Positions 23,172 through 33,974 of a DNA stretch of 64,000 bases are shown piece by piece; within the stretch, counting starts at the first letter, position 1; each line of letters starts with the position of its first letter. The stretch is taken from assembly GCA_032716605.1 (NCBI GenBank), contig CM064495.1, positions 45,176,206-45,240,205 on the forward strand, given 5' to 3'. The stretch comes from Paralithodes platypus (Eukaryota; Arthropoda; Malacostraca; Decapoda; Lithodidae). Made by a program: the position numbers and the translations under genes. The notes under the pieces are model-generated. The model was not told the DNA's origin, searched no databases, and was given only the letters and a program-made list of their open reading frames with translations.

Positions 23172-26100
23172 TTATTCATTTACAAACGCAGTCAGTCGCG
23201 GGTTTGATGCGAGATATTTGTCTAAGCGGAGTTTAAATGAATCAACGGTGCTGCAGTCTGTAACGTCTCGGGGAAGCCCATTCCACAAGTTGACAACTCG
23301 ATTGAAGAAGAAATTCTTAGATTCGTGTGAGTTAAAAGATTTACCAATAATTTTGCAACCGTTTCCCCGCGTGTAATTAGATTGGTCGATAGTGAAGTAC
23401 TTACTACAGTTCATATTGTCGATGCCTTTGATGATTTTGAACACTTGAATTAAGTCACCTCTTAATCTGCACTGGGTTAAAGGAAATAGATTTAATTCTC
23501 TAAGACGCTCTTCATATGGTTTGTTCTTTAGGCTAGGGGTATCATTTTGGTAACTCTACGTTGAACTCGTTCTAGCTTGTTTATATCTTTTTGGTAATAA
23601 GGGCACCAGGATTGAACGCAGTATTCCAGAAGAGGGCGGACTAAGGAATTGTAAAGGGTTAGGATAACTTCTTTGGATTTATGCTCAAATGACCTGCCTA
23701 TAAAGCCAATTATTTGGTTTGCCTTCTTAACAACTTCTGAACATTGTTGACTCGGTTTTAGGTTACTCATATTGTTACTCCCAGATCGGTTTCTCTGTTT
23801 ACATTCTTAAGCTGAGTGCCATTCATCGAATAGTTTGCTTCCTCATTTAGGTATCTGATATGTAGTACTTTACATTTATCCGCATTGAAACTCATTTGCC
23901 AAATTTGGGCCCAACATGACAATTTATCTAGATTGTGTTGCATATCGTCAACTTGTTCTTTTGAGAGTACGCTATTTGCAATTTTTGTATCGTCAGCAAA
24001 TTTTGAGATTGTACAGGTGAGACCCTCATCTATGTCGTTGATGTAAATTAGAAAGATAATTGGTCCTAGTACCGATCCCTGGGGTACCCCGCTACTTACA
24101 TTGGTCCATTTAGATGCCTTACCGTTTATGACTACTCTTTGCTTTCTGTCGCTGAGCCAATTTTCTATCCATTTCAACACACCGTCTTGTATTCCATGCG
24201 CTTTTAGTTTTAGCAGTAAACGTTTGTGGGGAACTTTGTCAAAGGCCTTTTGAAAATCAAGGTATATAATATCTACAGCTTAACTCTCATCGTAGAGGTT
24301 GAGGATATCGTGGAAGAAGTCTAAGAGGTTTGTTAAACAGGAACGTTTTTTACGAAAGCCGCGTTGAGTATCTTTAAGTAAGTTATTTGCCTCTAAGTGA
24401 TTTACGAGTCTGTCTCTTATGACCGTTTCTAGCATTTTACATACAACTGAGGTTAAGCTAATTGGACGATAGTTACTGGGTAGGGATTTGCTGCCTTTTT
24501 TGAATATCGGTGTTACGTTGGCTAGCTTCCACTGATCAGGCATAGTCCCAGACTGCAAGGATTCATTGAATAGCAATGTCAGTGGTTTGGAGAGCTCATC
24601 CTTAGCTTCCTTTAGAACTCTAGGCGAGATTGTATCAGGTCCTGGCGTTTTATTTACCTTGAGTTTATCTAAACAATTCAATACTTCTCTCTCTGTAACG
24701 GTGATATTGCTTAGAACATCTGAATTATCAATCTGAATCGGCGATGGTGTAGGGATATCCCTGAGGTCTTCGGTTGTAAAAACTGATGCAAAGAAGGTAT
24801 TGAGGGCATTACACATTTGTACTTCGTCTTTGGTGTATTCTCCATTTTCATCGACTAACGGTCCAACAGTTGAAGTAACTACTTTTTTCTTTCTGATATA
24901 ACTATAGAATTCTTTCGGGTTTGTTTTACTTTGATTCGCAACATGTAACTCCAGGGTCTTTTTACTTTGCTTAATTAACTTTTTGGCTTTGCGTCGTAGC
25001 TCTACAAATTTCACCCGTTCTTCGTCATTTTGTGAGGATTTTAATCTATCATTAGCAAATTTTTTAGCAAGCAGACAGTCTGAAATCTCTTTATTCCACC
25101 ATTTGGGCTTATCATTATGGCCTGGACGCCGTATTTTCGATGGTATGCAGTCTTGCACTGCTTTTAGGTAAGTGGTTTCGAATAACTTCCAAGATGTATT
25201 TATGTCGTTATTGGTAATTAAAAAGCTCCAGTCAGTTTCTTTAAACATAGCTCTAAGTTTATGGAAGTTTGCTTTCTTGAAATTAGGGACTTTTTCGATG
25301 CTACTATTTGGTTCGTTACTAGTGAACTTTAAAGTGAAAGTTATCGTACGATGGTCGCTGTTACTGAATTCATCACCAACATTCAAATTCTCTATTAATT
25401 CTTCTTTTGTTGCGAGTACAATGTCAAGAACGTTATTACCACGGGTCGGCGTTCGAACAAATTGATAAAGCGAACTCTCTTGCAAGTTCGTATACAAGTC
25501 ATGTCCGGAGTGTGAAGTAAGAGTATCGCCCCACTTGGTCACAGGTAAATTAAAGTCGCCAAAAATTAGGGTATCTTGTGAGTTACTTACATCTGCAATT
25601 TGTTCGTAAATTTCTCGGTCAGTTTGCACTGATTGAGCTGGAGGTCTGTATATTAACGCAAGTATTACTTTTGTACCTTTATTATTCTTTATTAGCACAA
25701 AAGATGTGTCGACGTTCACAATTTGAGGGTTTGACACGAGGGTCGGGTTAAGACTTTCTTTGATATAAAATAAAACGCCACCTCCATTTTTATTTATTCG
25801 GCTGTTCTCAAACATTACATAACCGGGAAGTGAATACTCTGCTAAAAAGTCTCTATCTTCTGTATTGAGCCAAGATTCTGTTATGCCAATCACATCATAA
25901 TTTTCTGTAAACACTAGTTCCTCTAAATCTGAAAAATTATTGCGTATGCTACGAGCGTTTGCATAGAAAACCTTTAAAGTTGCGGTTTTAGAACTCACAG
26001 AACGTTCTTTCATCGAATTTTTGGTTCTGGTCGGATCTACATTTACATTCATAGCTGTCCTCAGTCCTCGGTCGTTATCCCTGGCGGTTTTGAATTTGGG

Positions 26101-26325
26101 TCGTGTTGGTGGAGCTTTATCCAAATTCGCGGTTCTTGACGGATTAGTATTTAATTCCTTTGTAGGTTGCCCGTCCTCGCTGTCTTCGGTCCTCCTTCCT
26201 GGTTGTCCTGTGCGGAGTCGATTTCTTCTCCGAAAATCCTTCACCGCATCGTTGAGAAGACGCCCAAAACGTGCTGCTCCCACCTGGTTCAGATGAACTC
26301 CATCGTCCGAAAACAAAATAGTCAT
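23172..26325 (-). pseudogene. CR1-like endonuclease/reverse transcriptase, broken
   Basis: This would nick target DNA and copy the element RNA in the nucleus. The frame opens inside the esterase tail (SDDGVHLNQ, the catalytic Asp-His block). The endonuclease starts about 118 residues in (YANARSIRN), with ITESWL and then GDFNLP and SNSDHRTITF. The reverse transcriptase begins near residue 570 (KTPGPDTISP), with NYRPISL and GFRKKRS. A TAA at about 24280 interrupts it just before 'AVDIIYLDFQKAFDKVP'. The same frame resumes through SGVPQGSVLGP and the catalytic KFADDTKI. Frameshifts at about 23768 and 23535 follow; the C-terminus (RVVNLWNGLP) ends at 23172. The lesions look like ordinary decay. 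Confidence 0.85.
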
Positions 26326-26899
26326 CGTAGTAGAAATTGTCCCAGGTGTCGACGAATCCCACGTTCTCCTTCCTGCAGAGGTTTGCTAGACAACGATTTG
26401 TGCTGGTGGCTATGTTGTAAAATCGGCTCTCTACACCGAGCCGGGGGACGATTCCTGAGACGATGATCCTTGATGACTTCTCCTTAAACGACTTGATCAG
26501 CTGCTGGTACTTTAAAAGCAAATCTTCCGACCGGGTTCGCTGTACATCGTTGGATCCAACGTGGATGACATACATTGTATTAGTAGGGGCCAGCTTTGAT
26601 ACTTCGTCAACTGCTGCAACTACGTCGTCCACACCACCACCAGGGATACAAAAACGCTTCCTGGTATTAGGTGCCCTGGCGCAAAACTCTGTGAGCTGAC
26701 CACGTATCATCGAGTCTCCCACGAGCCGGACTTCTTCTATTTCCTCTTCGTCATCTGAGTCTGTGAGTATCTGGAAACGGTTTTGACACTCGGTAATCGG
26801 TATGTGTTTCCTGGTCTTGGGGCAAACGTTGTTCCTCACGGCACGGAAGTTGTCTTGAGGGGGAAGAGTGTCACTATTTGTATCTTGAGTATCGGAAAC
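26290..26899 (-). pseudogene. CR1-like ORF1, SGNH/GDSL esterase part
   Basis: The frame enters from the RTE insertion site, passes an acidic linker (DSDDEEEIEE), then shows the SGNH blocks: VGDSMIRG with the nucleophile Ser, IPGGGVDD with the oxyanion Gly, and HVGSNDV with Asn. The final Asp-His block (SDDGVHLN) lies after a frameshift near 26310, in the frame that continues into the endonuclease. Esterases of this kind are known in CR1 ORF1 proteins, where their role is thought to involve lipid or membrane contact. In the shifted frame the chain runs on to a stop at 26144 with no further homology. Confidence 0.8.
26888..26899. repeat. Target-site duplication, left copy (RTE insertion)
   Basis: AGTATCGGAAAC is repeated at 29792-29803 on the other side of the RTE element. 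Removing the insert plus one copy joins the two parts of CR1 ORF1 in frame at the residues VSDT. Confidence 0.9.
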
Positions 26900-29776
26900 C
26901 GTTTTCAGATGTGAGAGAGTGGGAGTGTGGAATGGGTGTGTGTGCTGGAGTGAGTGAAGGAACAGCGAGAGAAGGTGCATGTTTGTTTGTAAGTAGCAAA
27001 TGGAAGGAATGTGTAAGAGAGTATGGGTCTGTGGGTTCAAGGATTGTGTGGGTGAGAATGAAAGTAGGAATACAAACGTGGGTGATTGTATGCGTGTATG
27101 CCCCGACAGAGGATATACTTGAAAGAAAGAAAGAGGAGTTCTGGATGAATGTGGAGGCGTGCCTGGAGAAGTTTGACAAGAACGAAAGAATATTTCTGAT
27201 TGGGGATATGAATGGTAAGGTGGGTGATAGGAAAGTTGAGGGAGTGGTGGGAGGGTGGGGGGTACCATCAGAGGTGAATGGGAATGGTAGTGCACTTGTG
27301 GACGTATGTGTGGGGAGGAGGCTGTGGATAGCCAACACCTTCTTCCGACACAGAATGATCCACAGGTACACGTGGAAACGGATGTTGACGATGAAGGATA
27401 AGACAGTGGTGGAACGAAAGTCATTGATTGATTATGTATGTGTGGATGAACGAATGAAGAAATCTGTGATGGATGCTAGGGTGTATAGGGGTATTGGAGG
27501 GGGTCTGTCTGATCATTATGTAGTGGTAGCTAAGGTTAGGATACAAAAGAAGTGGGTGAGGAGAGCGGGAGGGAGGCGAGAGGAGGGTGGAATGGTGAGG
27601 AGGGTGGAGAGGTTGCAGGAGGAGGAAGTCAGGGAGGAGTACAGGAGAGCAGTGGAAAGACGACTAGGTGGGTTCGACCTGGAAGTTATGGAGGAAGTGG
27701 AAGAGATGAGCAAGGTGTTTAAGGATGAGATCTGTGCAGCATGTGAGGAGGTGTGTGGAGTGAGGAGAAGAGGGAGGGGAGTGAAAGGTACAGCATGGTG
27801 GACAGAAGAGGTAAGAATAGCTGTGGAAGAAAAGAAGAAAGCATATAGAGAGTGGTTGGGTAGTAGAGGGAATGAAGATTCCGAGAGACAGAAACGAGCG
27901 AGGTACGTGGAGAGTAAGAGGGTGGTGAAGAGAGTAGTGAAGGAAAGTAAGAGAAGAGTAGATGAGGAATTTGGAAGGAATCTGAGTGTAAAATGGAGGG
28001 AGAGTAAGAAACTGTTCTGGAAAGAAGTCAAGAAAGTTAGGGAAGGTAGCAAGGGAAACAGTAAGGGTGTGAAAGATAAGAATGGGAGAATGCTAGCCGA
28101 GAAGCAAGAGAGAGTCGAAAGATGGAGGGAGTACTTCAGTGAGTTGCTAAATGAAAGGAATGAAGAGCCAGCAAACATAGCTGGATATGGTATGGGAGGG
28201 AGAAGAAGAGAAGTAGTGGAGGAGGAGGTGGGGATCAGGAGGTCAGAAGTGTCGGAAGCCATGAAAAGAGTGAAGTTGGGGAAAGCACCAGGAACAGATG
28301 GAGTGTGTGGGGAAATGTTGAGGTATGGTGGTGAGATAGTGATAGAATGGGTATGGAAAATGTGCAAACTAGCATGGGAGAAGGGGAGTGCACCCGATGA
28401 CTGGAAGACTGGCATAATAGTCCCCCTATATAAGGGCAAAGGGGAAAGAGGAGTGTGTGGTAACCACCGAGGAATATGTCTTCTAAGCGTAGTAGGGAAG
28501 GTATACAGTAGGGTAGTGATTGAGAGAGTGAGAGTGAGAACGGAGAAATGGATAGGCGACGAGCAGGGAGGTTTTAGGAAGGGAAGAGGATGTGTAGATC
28601 AGATTTTTACCCTGAATTGTGTTGTGGAGAAGTATCTGGAGAAGAAACAAAAGGTGTATGTTGCCTTTATGGACTTGGAGAAGGCCTATGACAGAGTGGA
28701 TAGAGAAGGTTTGTGGAAAGTACTTAGAATATACGGAGTAGAGGGCAAGTTGCTGAAAGCAGTGAAGAGCATGTATGAGGGTGCAAAGGCGGCAGTACGT
28801 GTGGAGAGTGAGCAGAGCGAGTTCTTTGACCTGAATGTTGGTTTGAAACAGGGGTGTGTGATGTCCCCGTGGTTGTTTACTGTATATATGGATGGAGTTA
28901 TGAAAGAAATACTATCAAGAGCAGTGGATGTTGGTGTATCGCTGAAAAGGGAGGGAATTGAGTGGAAGCTACCTATACTGCTGTTTGCGGATGATACAGT
29001 TCTGATGAGTGATAATGAATGGGAGTTGCAGGGTCTGGTAAATGAGTTTGGAACAGTGTGCGAAAAAACGGAATTTGAAGGTAAATACGGGGAAGAGCAA
29101 GGTTATGGTCTTCGAAAGGGGTGAAGTCACAGAGTGTGAGGTGAAGCTGAACGGTCAGGCTATGGAGATCGTCAACTCTTTTAAGTATCTGGGCAGTGTG
29201 TTGAGTAAAGATGGGACTATGGATGAAGAGGTGCGGGAGAGGGTACAACAGGGGAAGAGGGTTGTAGGAACGCTAAAAGCAGTAACAAGAAATAGGGTGG
29301 TCAGTATGGAAGTGAAGAAGTCCTTGCATGACAGTGTGGTAATCCCGACACTGACTTACGGAAGCGAAGCATGGACGTTGGTTGAGAGACTCAGACCAAG
29401 AGTGAGAGCAGTGGAAATGAATTACTTAAGGAGTGCGTGCGGAGTTACATGGAGGGATAGACAGACTAATGAGGAAGTAAGAAGGAGGTGTGGTGTGGAG
29501 GTAGATGTGCTGGAAAGTGTGAAAAGGAACAACTTGAGATGGTTCGGCCATATGGAACGTATGGAAAGCGAGAGAATGACTAAGAGGGTGTACGAGAGCG
29601 AGGTGGAGGGACAGAGGGGGAGGTAGACCGAATATGAGGTGGAAGGATGGAGTGAGGAACTACATGAACGAAGGCGGTGCTGGTTGGGGGGAGGGGCGTC
29701 GACTGACTGGGGACAGAGGTGCATGGGGGCGGTTCGTTCGTGGCCACCCCTTCGGGGATCACGGCGTCAGGCAATA
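26900..29776 (+). pseudogene. RTE-like endonuclease/reverse transcriptase, two frameshifts
   Basis: The open frame of ~740 codons (to 29124) shows endonuclease blocks CVYAPTEDI, LIGDMNGKVG, LIDYVCVDE and GLSDHYVVVAKV. The reverse transcriptase blocks are KAPGTDGVCGEMLR, IIVPLYKGKGER, NHRGICLLSVVGKVYSRV, QGGFRKGRGCVDQI, VAFMDLEKAYDRVD, LKQGCVMSPWLF and the catalytic LLFADDTVLM. A one-base gain in an A-run near 29066 shifts the frame. The C-terminal part continues to 29626 with SFKYLGSVLSKDG, TYGSEAWTL and LRWFGHMERM. A net two-base loss near 29625 then makes an early stop; the copy at 38 kb lacks that loss and reads on to GDHGVRQ. It has no 5' start, so it cannot work alone. Confidence 0.9.
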
Positions 29777-29791
29777 GATAGATAGATAGAT
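26900..29791 (+). mobile_element. RTE-like non-LTR retrotransposon, 5'-truncated
   Basis: A 2.9-kb LINE inserted into the CR1 element with a 12-bp target duplication (the first two bases may belong to the tail). It begins inside the endonuclease, so the 5' end is missing, as is usual for target-primed reverse transcription that stops early. It ends in a GATA-type tetranucleotide tail rather than poly-A, a known RTE trait. A second copy of its last 250 bp is at 38099-38348. Confidence 0.9.
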
Positions 29792-29803
29792 AGTATCGGA
29801 AAC
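29792..29803. repeat. Target-site duplication, right copy
   Basis: Same 12 bases as 26888-26899. It follows directly after the GATA tail of the RTE element and reopens the CR1 ORF1 frame. Confidence 0.9.
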
Positions 29804-30106
29804 ATCAGCTGAAGTGGCTACTGTAGGCGTTGAATTGTTGGCAGTTGACGTTGGGGCGTTGGTGGCTGCTGGAGTTGCGGTGACAATTGAAGTTTGTGGT
29901 ACTCCAACGTTGAGTGTTACAAACTCTTGGAGTGATTCCAGCTTCATGGTGAGGACGTTGATCTTGTTGTAGGCTTCATCTAATTTCACTGTAAAATTCT
30001 CTCGTTGCTGGCAGAGCCGGCAGACTTGAAGATCGACAGTAGCAAACATGGACTCACCAAACCTACCGGCGCAGTTCGCACAAGCGCGAGGCATGGTGAC
30101 AGTCAC
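29804..30106 (-). pseudogene. CR1-like ORF1 N-terminal part
   Basis: The frame starts at an ATG at 30106 and runs to the RTE insertion. Residues 9-32 hold a paired CxxC motif (Cys 9, 12, 29, 32), suggesting a small zinc-binding fold. A leucine-spaced helical segment follows (about residues 37-66), then a Thr/Ser/Ala-rich linker. Known CR1 ORF1 proteins combine a zinc finger, a coiled coil and an esterase and bind the element RNA. The start is chosen because the CxxC block lies just behind it and the tandem monomers end about 65 bases upstream. This N-terminal segment itself carries no stop codon. Confidence 0.75.
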
Positions 30107-30171
30107 TTTCTTCAGATCACTTCACTCACTTTAAAACACTTCACTCACTTTAAAAACACTTCAATCACTTC

Positions 30172-30403
30172 AACCGAAAACAAATATGCTGAAATACGCA
30201 GAAATAGGTTATCAGGGGTGATAAGCCTAACCGAAAACAAAAATGTTGAGATACGCAGAATTAGGCTTCCAGGGGCAATAGCCTAACCAAAAGTTTTTTT
30301 TTTTAAATTGAAATACGCAATAATAGGCTACCAGCGTTGAATAGCCTAACCGAAAATAATAAAATTGAAATTCGCAGAAATAGGCTACCAGGTGTGATAA
30401 CCT
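30172..30403 (-). promoter_or_regulatory. 5' tandem monomers of the CR1-like element
   Basis: Four direct repeats (units start at about 30172, 30229, 30285 and 30348; 56-63 bp) each hold 'aaatacgcagaa', 'ataggct' and 'cctaacc'. They sit just upstream of the ORF1 start on the minus strand. Tandem 5' monomers act as promoters in some LINEs; that role is inferred here from position alone. An antisense frame (30227-30415) across them is spurious. Confidence 0.6.
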
Positions 30404-30627
30404 AACCTTAAACAAATATATGTATAACAGAATATGTAACTAAATATACAATTCACCAAATAGAGATTATATAAAAATAAAGTGTGACTGCACACAAGGG
30501 GTTAATATACTGTATCAACAGATGGCCCTGGTGTCACTGTTGATGATAAGACGATAAAGGGAGTTATGAAAGAGAGTGGCAAGTGAGAGAGATAGAACAG
30601 GGGGAATTTAGCGTTAATGAAACACTG

Positions 30628-30900
30628 TTAAGGGGAGATTTCCACCTGGAGGATTTTTTTCTGGACCCCTTTCTCCCTCATGTTTAGCCCCATTGCTTTT
30701 GAGATTTTAAGACGTTCGCCCTAGTAGTTTGGACATTTTAAGGACATTTTGCCCCATTTCTGTCAATTTTAAGACCTTACGTGCAATTTAGGTGTCGATT
30801 TTTTCCTGGCAACCGGCCTCCGGCCGGGACACTTTTCTACCGAAAAATTTACAAATTTATCTTGAAAGGGGGTCTAGGGAGTGTAATTTTAAGCTTGATG
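30628..30900 (+). mobile_element. Family A MITE, right end lost
   Basis: TTAAGGGGAG start, reiterated 'gcccc' blocks, 'tcctggc', then a deletion that removes the GCGAGC core. The CCGGCC-TCC-GGCCGG hairpin and second hairpin remain. It breaks off at 'aagcttgatg', ~45 bases short of the expected end, where a local 51-bp duplication begins. Confidence 0.8.
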
Positions 30901-30952
30901 AAAACGTAGGCGAACAAAGGCGAATAGTAAAAAATGAAGGGTGGATAGCGGA

Positions 30953-31054
30953 ACGGTGGAAAAGGGCAGTGGATAAGGAAGTGGTGACTGGGGAATGATG
31001 AAAACGGTGGAAAAGGGCAGTGGATAAGGAAGTGGTGACTGGGGAATGATGAAA
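30953..31054. repeat. 51-bp tandem duplication, 2 units
   Basis: Two identical units of 'ggtggaaaagggcagtgg' type lie directly after the truncated MITE. Confidence 0.85.
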
Positions 31055-31244
31055 ACGTAAATGAGAGGGAAAAGGGTTGGATAGCGGTAAACAAAAACAA
31101 AAACAAAGAAAGTGGTACAAATATGCGAGGTTGAATTGCGTAGTAATGAAAGGGAAGACAAGAGGAGTGATGAGGAGACCAATAGGAAGGAAAGAGTGTT
31201 GACTAAGGCCACTAGAAATGAGAGTGGAGGAGATAGGTAGGGGG

Positions 31245-31578
31245 TTAAGATATCGACTTGAGGGATTTTTTTTTTCTGGACCCCTTTCTCCCTCATGTTT
31301 AGCCCCATTGCTTTTGAGATTTTAAGACAGTCGCCCCATTAGTTTGGCGATTTTAAGAACTTTCGCCCCATTTCCGTCAATTTTAAGACCTTTAGTGCAA
31401 TTTAGGTGTCGATTTTATCCTGGCGAGCGATAGCGAGCCTGTAATTTAAGAGTAACCGGCTTTCAGCCGGGACATTTTTCTCCCGAAAAATGTACACATT
31501 TATCTTGAAAGGGGCTCAAGGGGGTGTAATCTTAAGCTTGATGGATATCTAGAGACCAAACTAAAAACCTCCCCTTAA
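31245..31578 (+). mobile_element. Family A TTAA MITE, 334 bp
   Basis: TTAAGATATCGACTTGAGGG start (the GGGG of the TIR is changed) and a CCTCCCCTTAA end. The core GGCGAGCGATAGCGAGCC is intact. The first hairpin is CCGGCT-TTC-AGCCGG (compensated). It is closely related to 46983-47318, which shares the altered left end and the compensated hairpin, so these form a second subfamily. Confidence 0.88.
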
Positions 31579-31616
31579 TAGGAGGTATGAAGGAACGTGA
31601 AGATAGGAAAGAGGAA

Positions 31617-32645
31617 TAGAAGGAATATGGTGAAATAGAAGGAATATGGTGAAATAGAAGGGATATGGTGAAATAGAAGGAATATGGTGAAATAGAAGGA
31701 ATATGGTGAAATAGAAGGGATATGGTGAAATAGAAGGAATATGGTGAGGAAGGAATATGGTGAAATAGAAGGAATATGGTGAAATAGAAGGGATATGGTG
31801 AAATAGAAGGACTGGTGAAATAGAAGGAGTATGGTGAAATAGAAGGAATATGGTGAAATAGAAGGAATATGGTGAAATAGAAGGGATATGGTGAAATAGA
31901 AGGAATATGGTGAAATAGAAGGAATATGGTGAAATAGAAGGGATATGGTGAAATAGAAGGAATATGGTGAAATAGAAGGAATATGGTGAAATAGAAGGGA
32001 TATGGTGAAATAGAAGGACTGGTGAAATAGAAGGAGTATGGTGAAATAGAAGGAATATGGTGAAATAGAAGGAATATGGTGAAATAGAAGGGATATGGTG
32101 AAATAGAAGGACTGGTGAAATAGAAGGAGTATGGTGAAATAGAAGGGATATGGTGAAATAGAAGGGATATGGTGAAATAGAAGGGATATGGTGAAATAGA
32201 AGGACTGGTGAAATAGAAGGAATATGGTGAAATAGAAGGAATATGGTGAAATAGAAGGAATATGGTGAAATAGAAGGGATATGGTGAAATAGAAGGACTA
32301 TGGTGAAATAGAAGGAATATGGTGAAATAGAAGGGATATGGTGAAATAGAAGGAATATGGTGAAATAGAAGGAATATGGTGAAATAGAAGGAATATGGTG
32401 AAATAGAAGGAATATGGTGAAATAGAAGATATATCGTGAAATGGAAGGAATCTGGTGAAATAGAAGGATATGGTGAAATAGGAATATGGTGAAATAGAAG
32501 GAATATGGTGAAATAGAAGGAATATGGTGAAATAGAAGGGATATGGTGAAATAGAAGGAATATGGTGAAATAGAAGGAATATGGTGAAATAGAAGGGATA
32601 TGGTGAAATAGAAGGGATATGGTGAAATAGAAGAAATACGGTGAA
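31617..32645. repeat. 19-bp minisatellite, about 54 units
   Basis: Units of 'atggtgaaatagaagga' alternate between 'aat', 'gat', 'agt' and 'act' variants, with 12-bp short units ('actggtgaaatagaagg') at semi-regular spacing, hinting at higher-order units. The 372-residue antisense frame is a Phe/Ile/Pro/Ser repeat artefact; 57 bp (3 x 19) keeps it open. Confidence 0.95.
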
Positions 32646-32784
32646 ATCAAGTTGTAGAGGAAAAGGGGGAGTGAGTTAGGGGACAGGAGTGTCTTAGAAC
32701 AATGGTTGTTAAAGGGGGCTGGTGGTGGGTGGCAGTCTGAAAATAAAAGTTAAAGGATGACAATATAAACTGTAAAATAGGTAT

Positions 32785-33458
32785 ATGATGGTGAAAGAAG
32801 AAGTAATGAGCTCAATTATGGTGAAAGAAGAAGTAATGAGCTCAATTATGGTGAAAGAAGAAGTAATGAGCTCAATTATGGTGAAAGAAGAAGTAATGAG
32901 CTTAATTATGGTGAAAGAAGAAGTAATGAGCTCAATTATGGTGAAAGAAGAAGTAATGAGCTCAATTATGGTGAAAGAAGAAGTAATGAGCTCAATTATG
33001 GTGAAAGAAGAAGTAATGAGCTCAATTATGGTGAAAGAAGAAGTAATGAGCTTAATTATGGTGAAAGAAGAAGTAATGAGCTCAATTATGGTGAAAGAAG
33101 AAGTAATGAGCTCAATTATGGTGAAAGAAGAAGTAATGAGCTCAATTATGGTGAAAGAAGAAGTAATGAGCTCAATTATGGTGAAAGAAGAAGTAAGTAA
33201 TGAGCTCAATTATGGTGAAAGAAGAAGTAATGAGCTCAATTATGGTGAAAGAAGAAGTAATGAGCTCAATTATGGTGAAAGAAGAAGTAATGAGCTCAAT
33301 TATGGTGAAAGAAGAAGTAATGAGCTCAATTATGGTGAAAGAAGAAGTAATGAGCTCAATTATGGTGAAAGAAGAAGTAATGAGCTCAATTATGGTGAAA
33401 GAAGAAGTAATGAGCTCAATTATGGTGAAAGAAGAAGTAATGAGCTTAATTATGAGAT
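32785..33458. repeat. 30-bp minisatellite, about 22 units
   Basis: It is very homogeneous; each unit reads 'atggtgaaagaagaagtaat' plus 'gagctcaatt'. Some units have T for C in the SacI-like 'gagctc'. A 4-base duplication near 33191-33200 shifts the phase once. Both strands stay open because 30 is divisible by three; this is not evidence for a protein. Confidence 0.95.
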
Positions 33459-33548
33459 GTAATATAACCAAAATTAAATAAGAGGAAGACAGAACAAGGT
33501 CAAATTATCAACAATCGCCACTCAGTCTAGTCTACACACCACTGTTTC

Positions 33549-33601
33549 TTAAGGGAGAGATTTTCCACTTGAGAGATTTTTTTCTGGACCCCTTTCTCCC
33601 T
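33549..33601 (+). mobile_element. Family A MITE, left-end fragment
   Basis: Only the first ~53 bases of the element (TTAAGGGAGAGATTTTCCAC to 'tttctccc') are present. Confidence 0.75.
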
Positions 33602-33974
33602 GTTAAACAGTCTAATGTCATTTAATTTTCAAATATAATTCATGTACTTTAGTGTCAATGTTCGTTTGGGCAGCAGTTGACTTGGGTACAGATGCATTTT
33701 TGGTTAATGCTTGTTTGTATTGCAGAATATCAATGATAAACGGCATTTACAAGATTAATAATAGAAGACACTCTTACACTTTGTAGATATGATGAGTCAA
33801 ATAATTACAATGAAGCAGTAATTTTAATTGATATCACAAGCAACCTACGAAATGAAACACATTCACTCCAACCAATCACGAGACACTACGATTCTAGAGT
33901 ACCAGCTGGACATAAATCAAGTATAGTCGGTGTAGATAGTAGTGTTGTTAGCGGTTAAGGTACAAAATGGTGGC

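Larger units (their letters stand above)
23155..30415 (-). mobile_element. CR1-like non-LTR retrotransposon, split by an RTE insertion
   Basis: Read on the minus strand it has 5' tandem monomers (30172-30403), a first coding region with a CxxC/CxxC motif and coiled-coil-like segment, an SGNH-type esterase, an apurinic-type endonuclease, a reverse transcriptase, and a CR1-type C-terminus ending at 23172. Less the 2.9-kb RTE insertion and one copy of its target duplication, it is about 4.4 kb, near full length for a CR1. A nonsense codon and three frameshifts make it inactive. CR1 placement rests on the esterase and on the 'FFFNRVVNLWNGLP' C-terminal block. Confidence 0.85.

Noticed and set aside
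26280..26330. Programmed ribosomal frameshift site in the esterase
   Set aside because: No classical slippery heptamer is seen near the shift, and the same element has two other frameshifts and a stop. Kept only as an open alternative in the finding on frame fusion.
26021..26699. Plus-strand frames at 26021-26296, 26167-26466 and 26463-26699
   Set aside because: Shadows of the minus-strand esterase and endonuclease coding region.
27516..28439. 307-residue antisense frame over the RTE element
   Set aside because: Opposite strand of the RTE reverse transcriptase; Ser/Leu/Pro-rich with no motifs.
31532..32650. 372-residue antisense frame rich in FTI/SPY
   Set aside because: Pure translation of the 19-bp array plus the end of a family A MITE. 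It stays open because three units make 57 bases.
32785..33471. Methionine-rich 225-residue frame and the antisense TSSFTIIELI frame
   Set aside because: Both strands of a 30-bp array are open, as expected from the period. A 4-bp slip changes frame mid-array with no sign of constraint.
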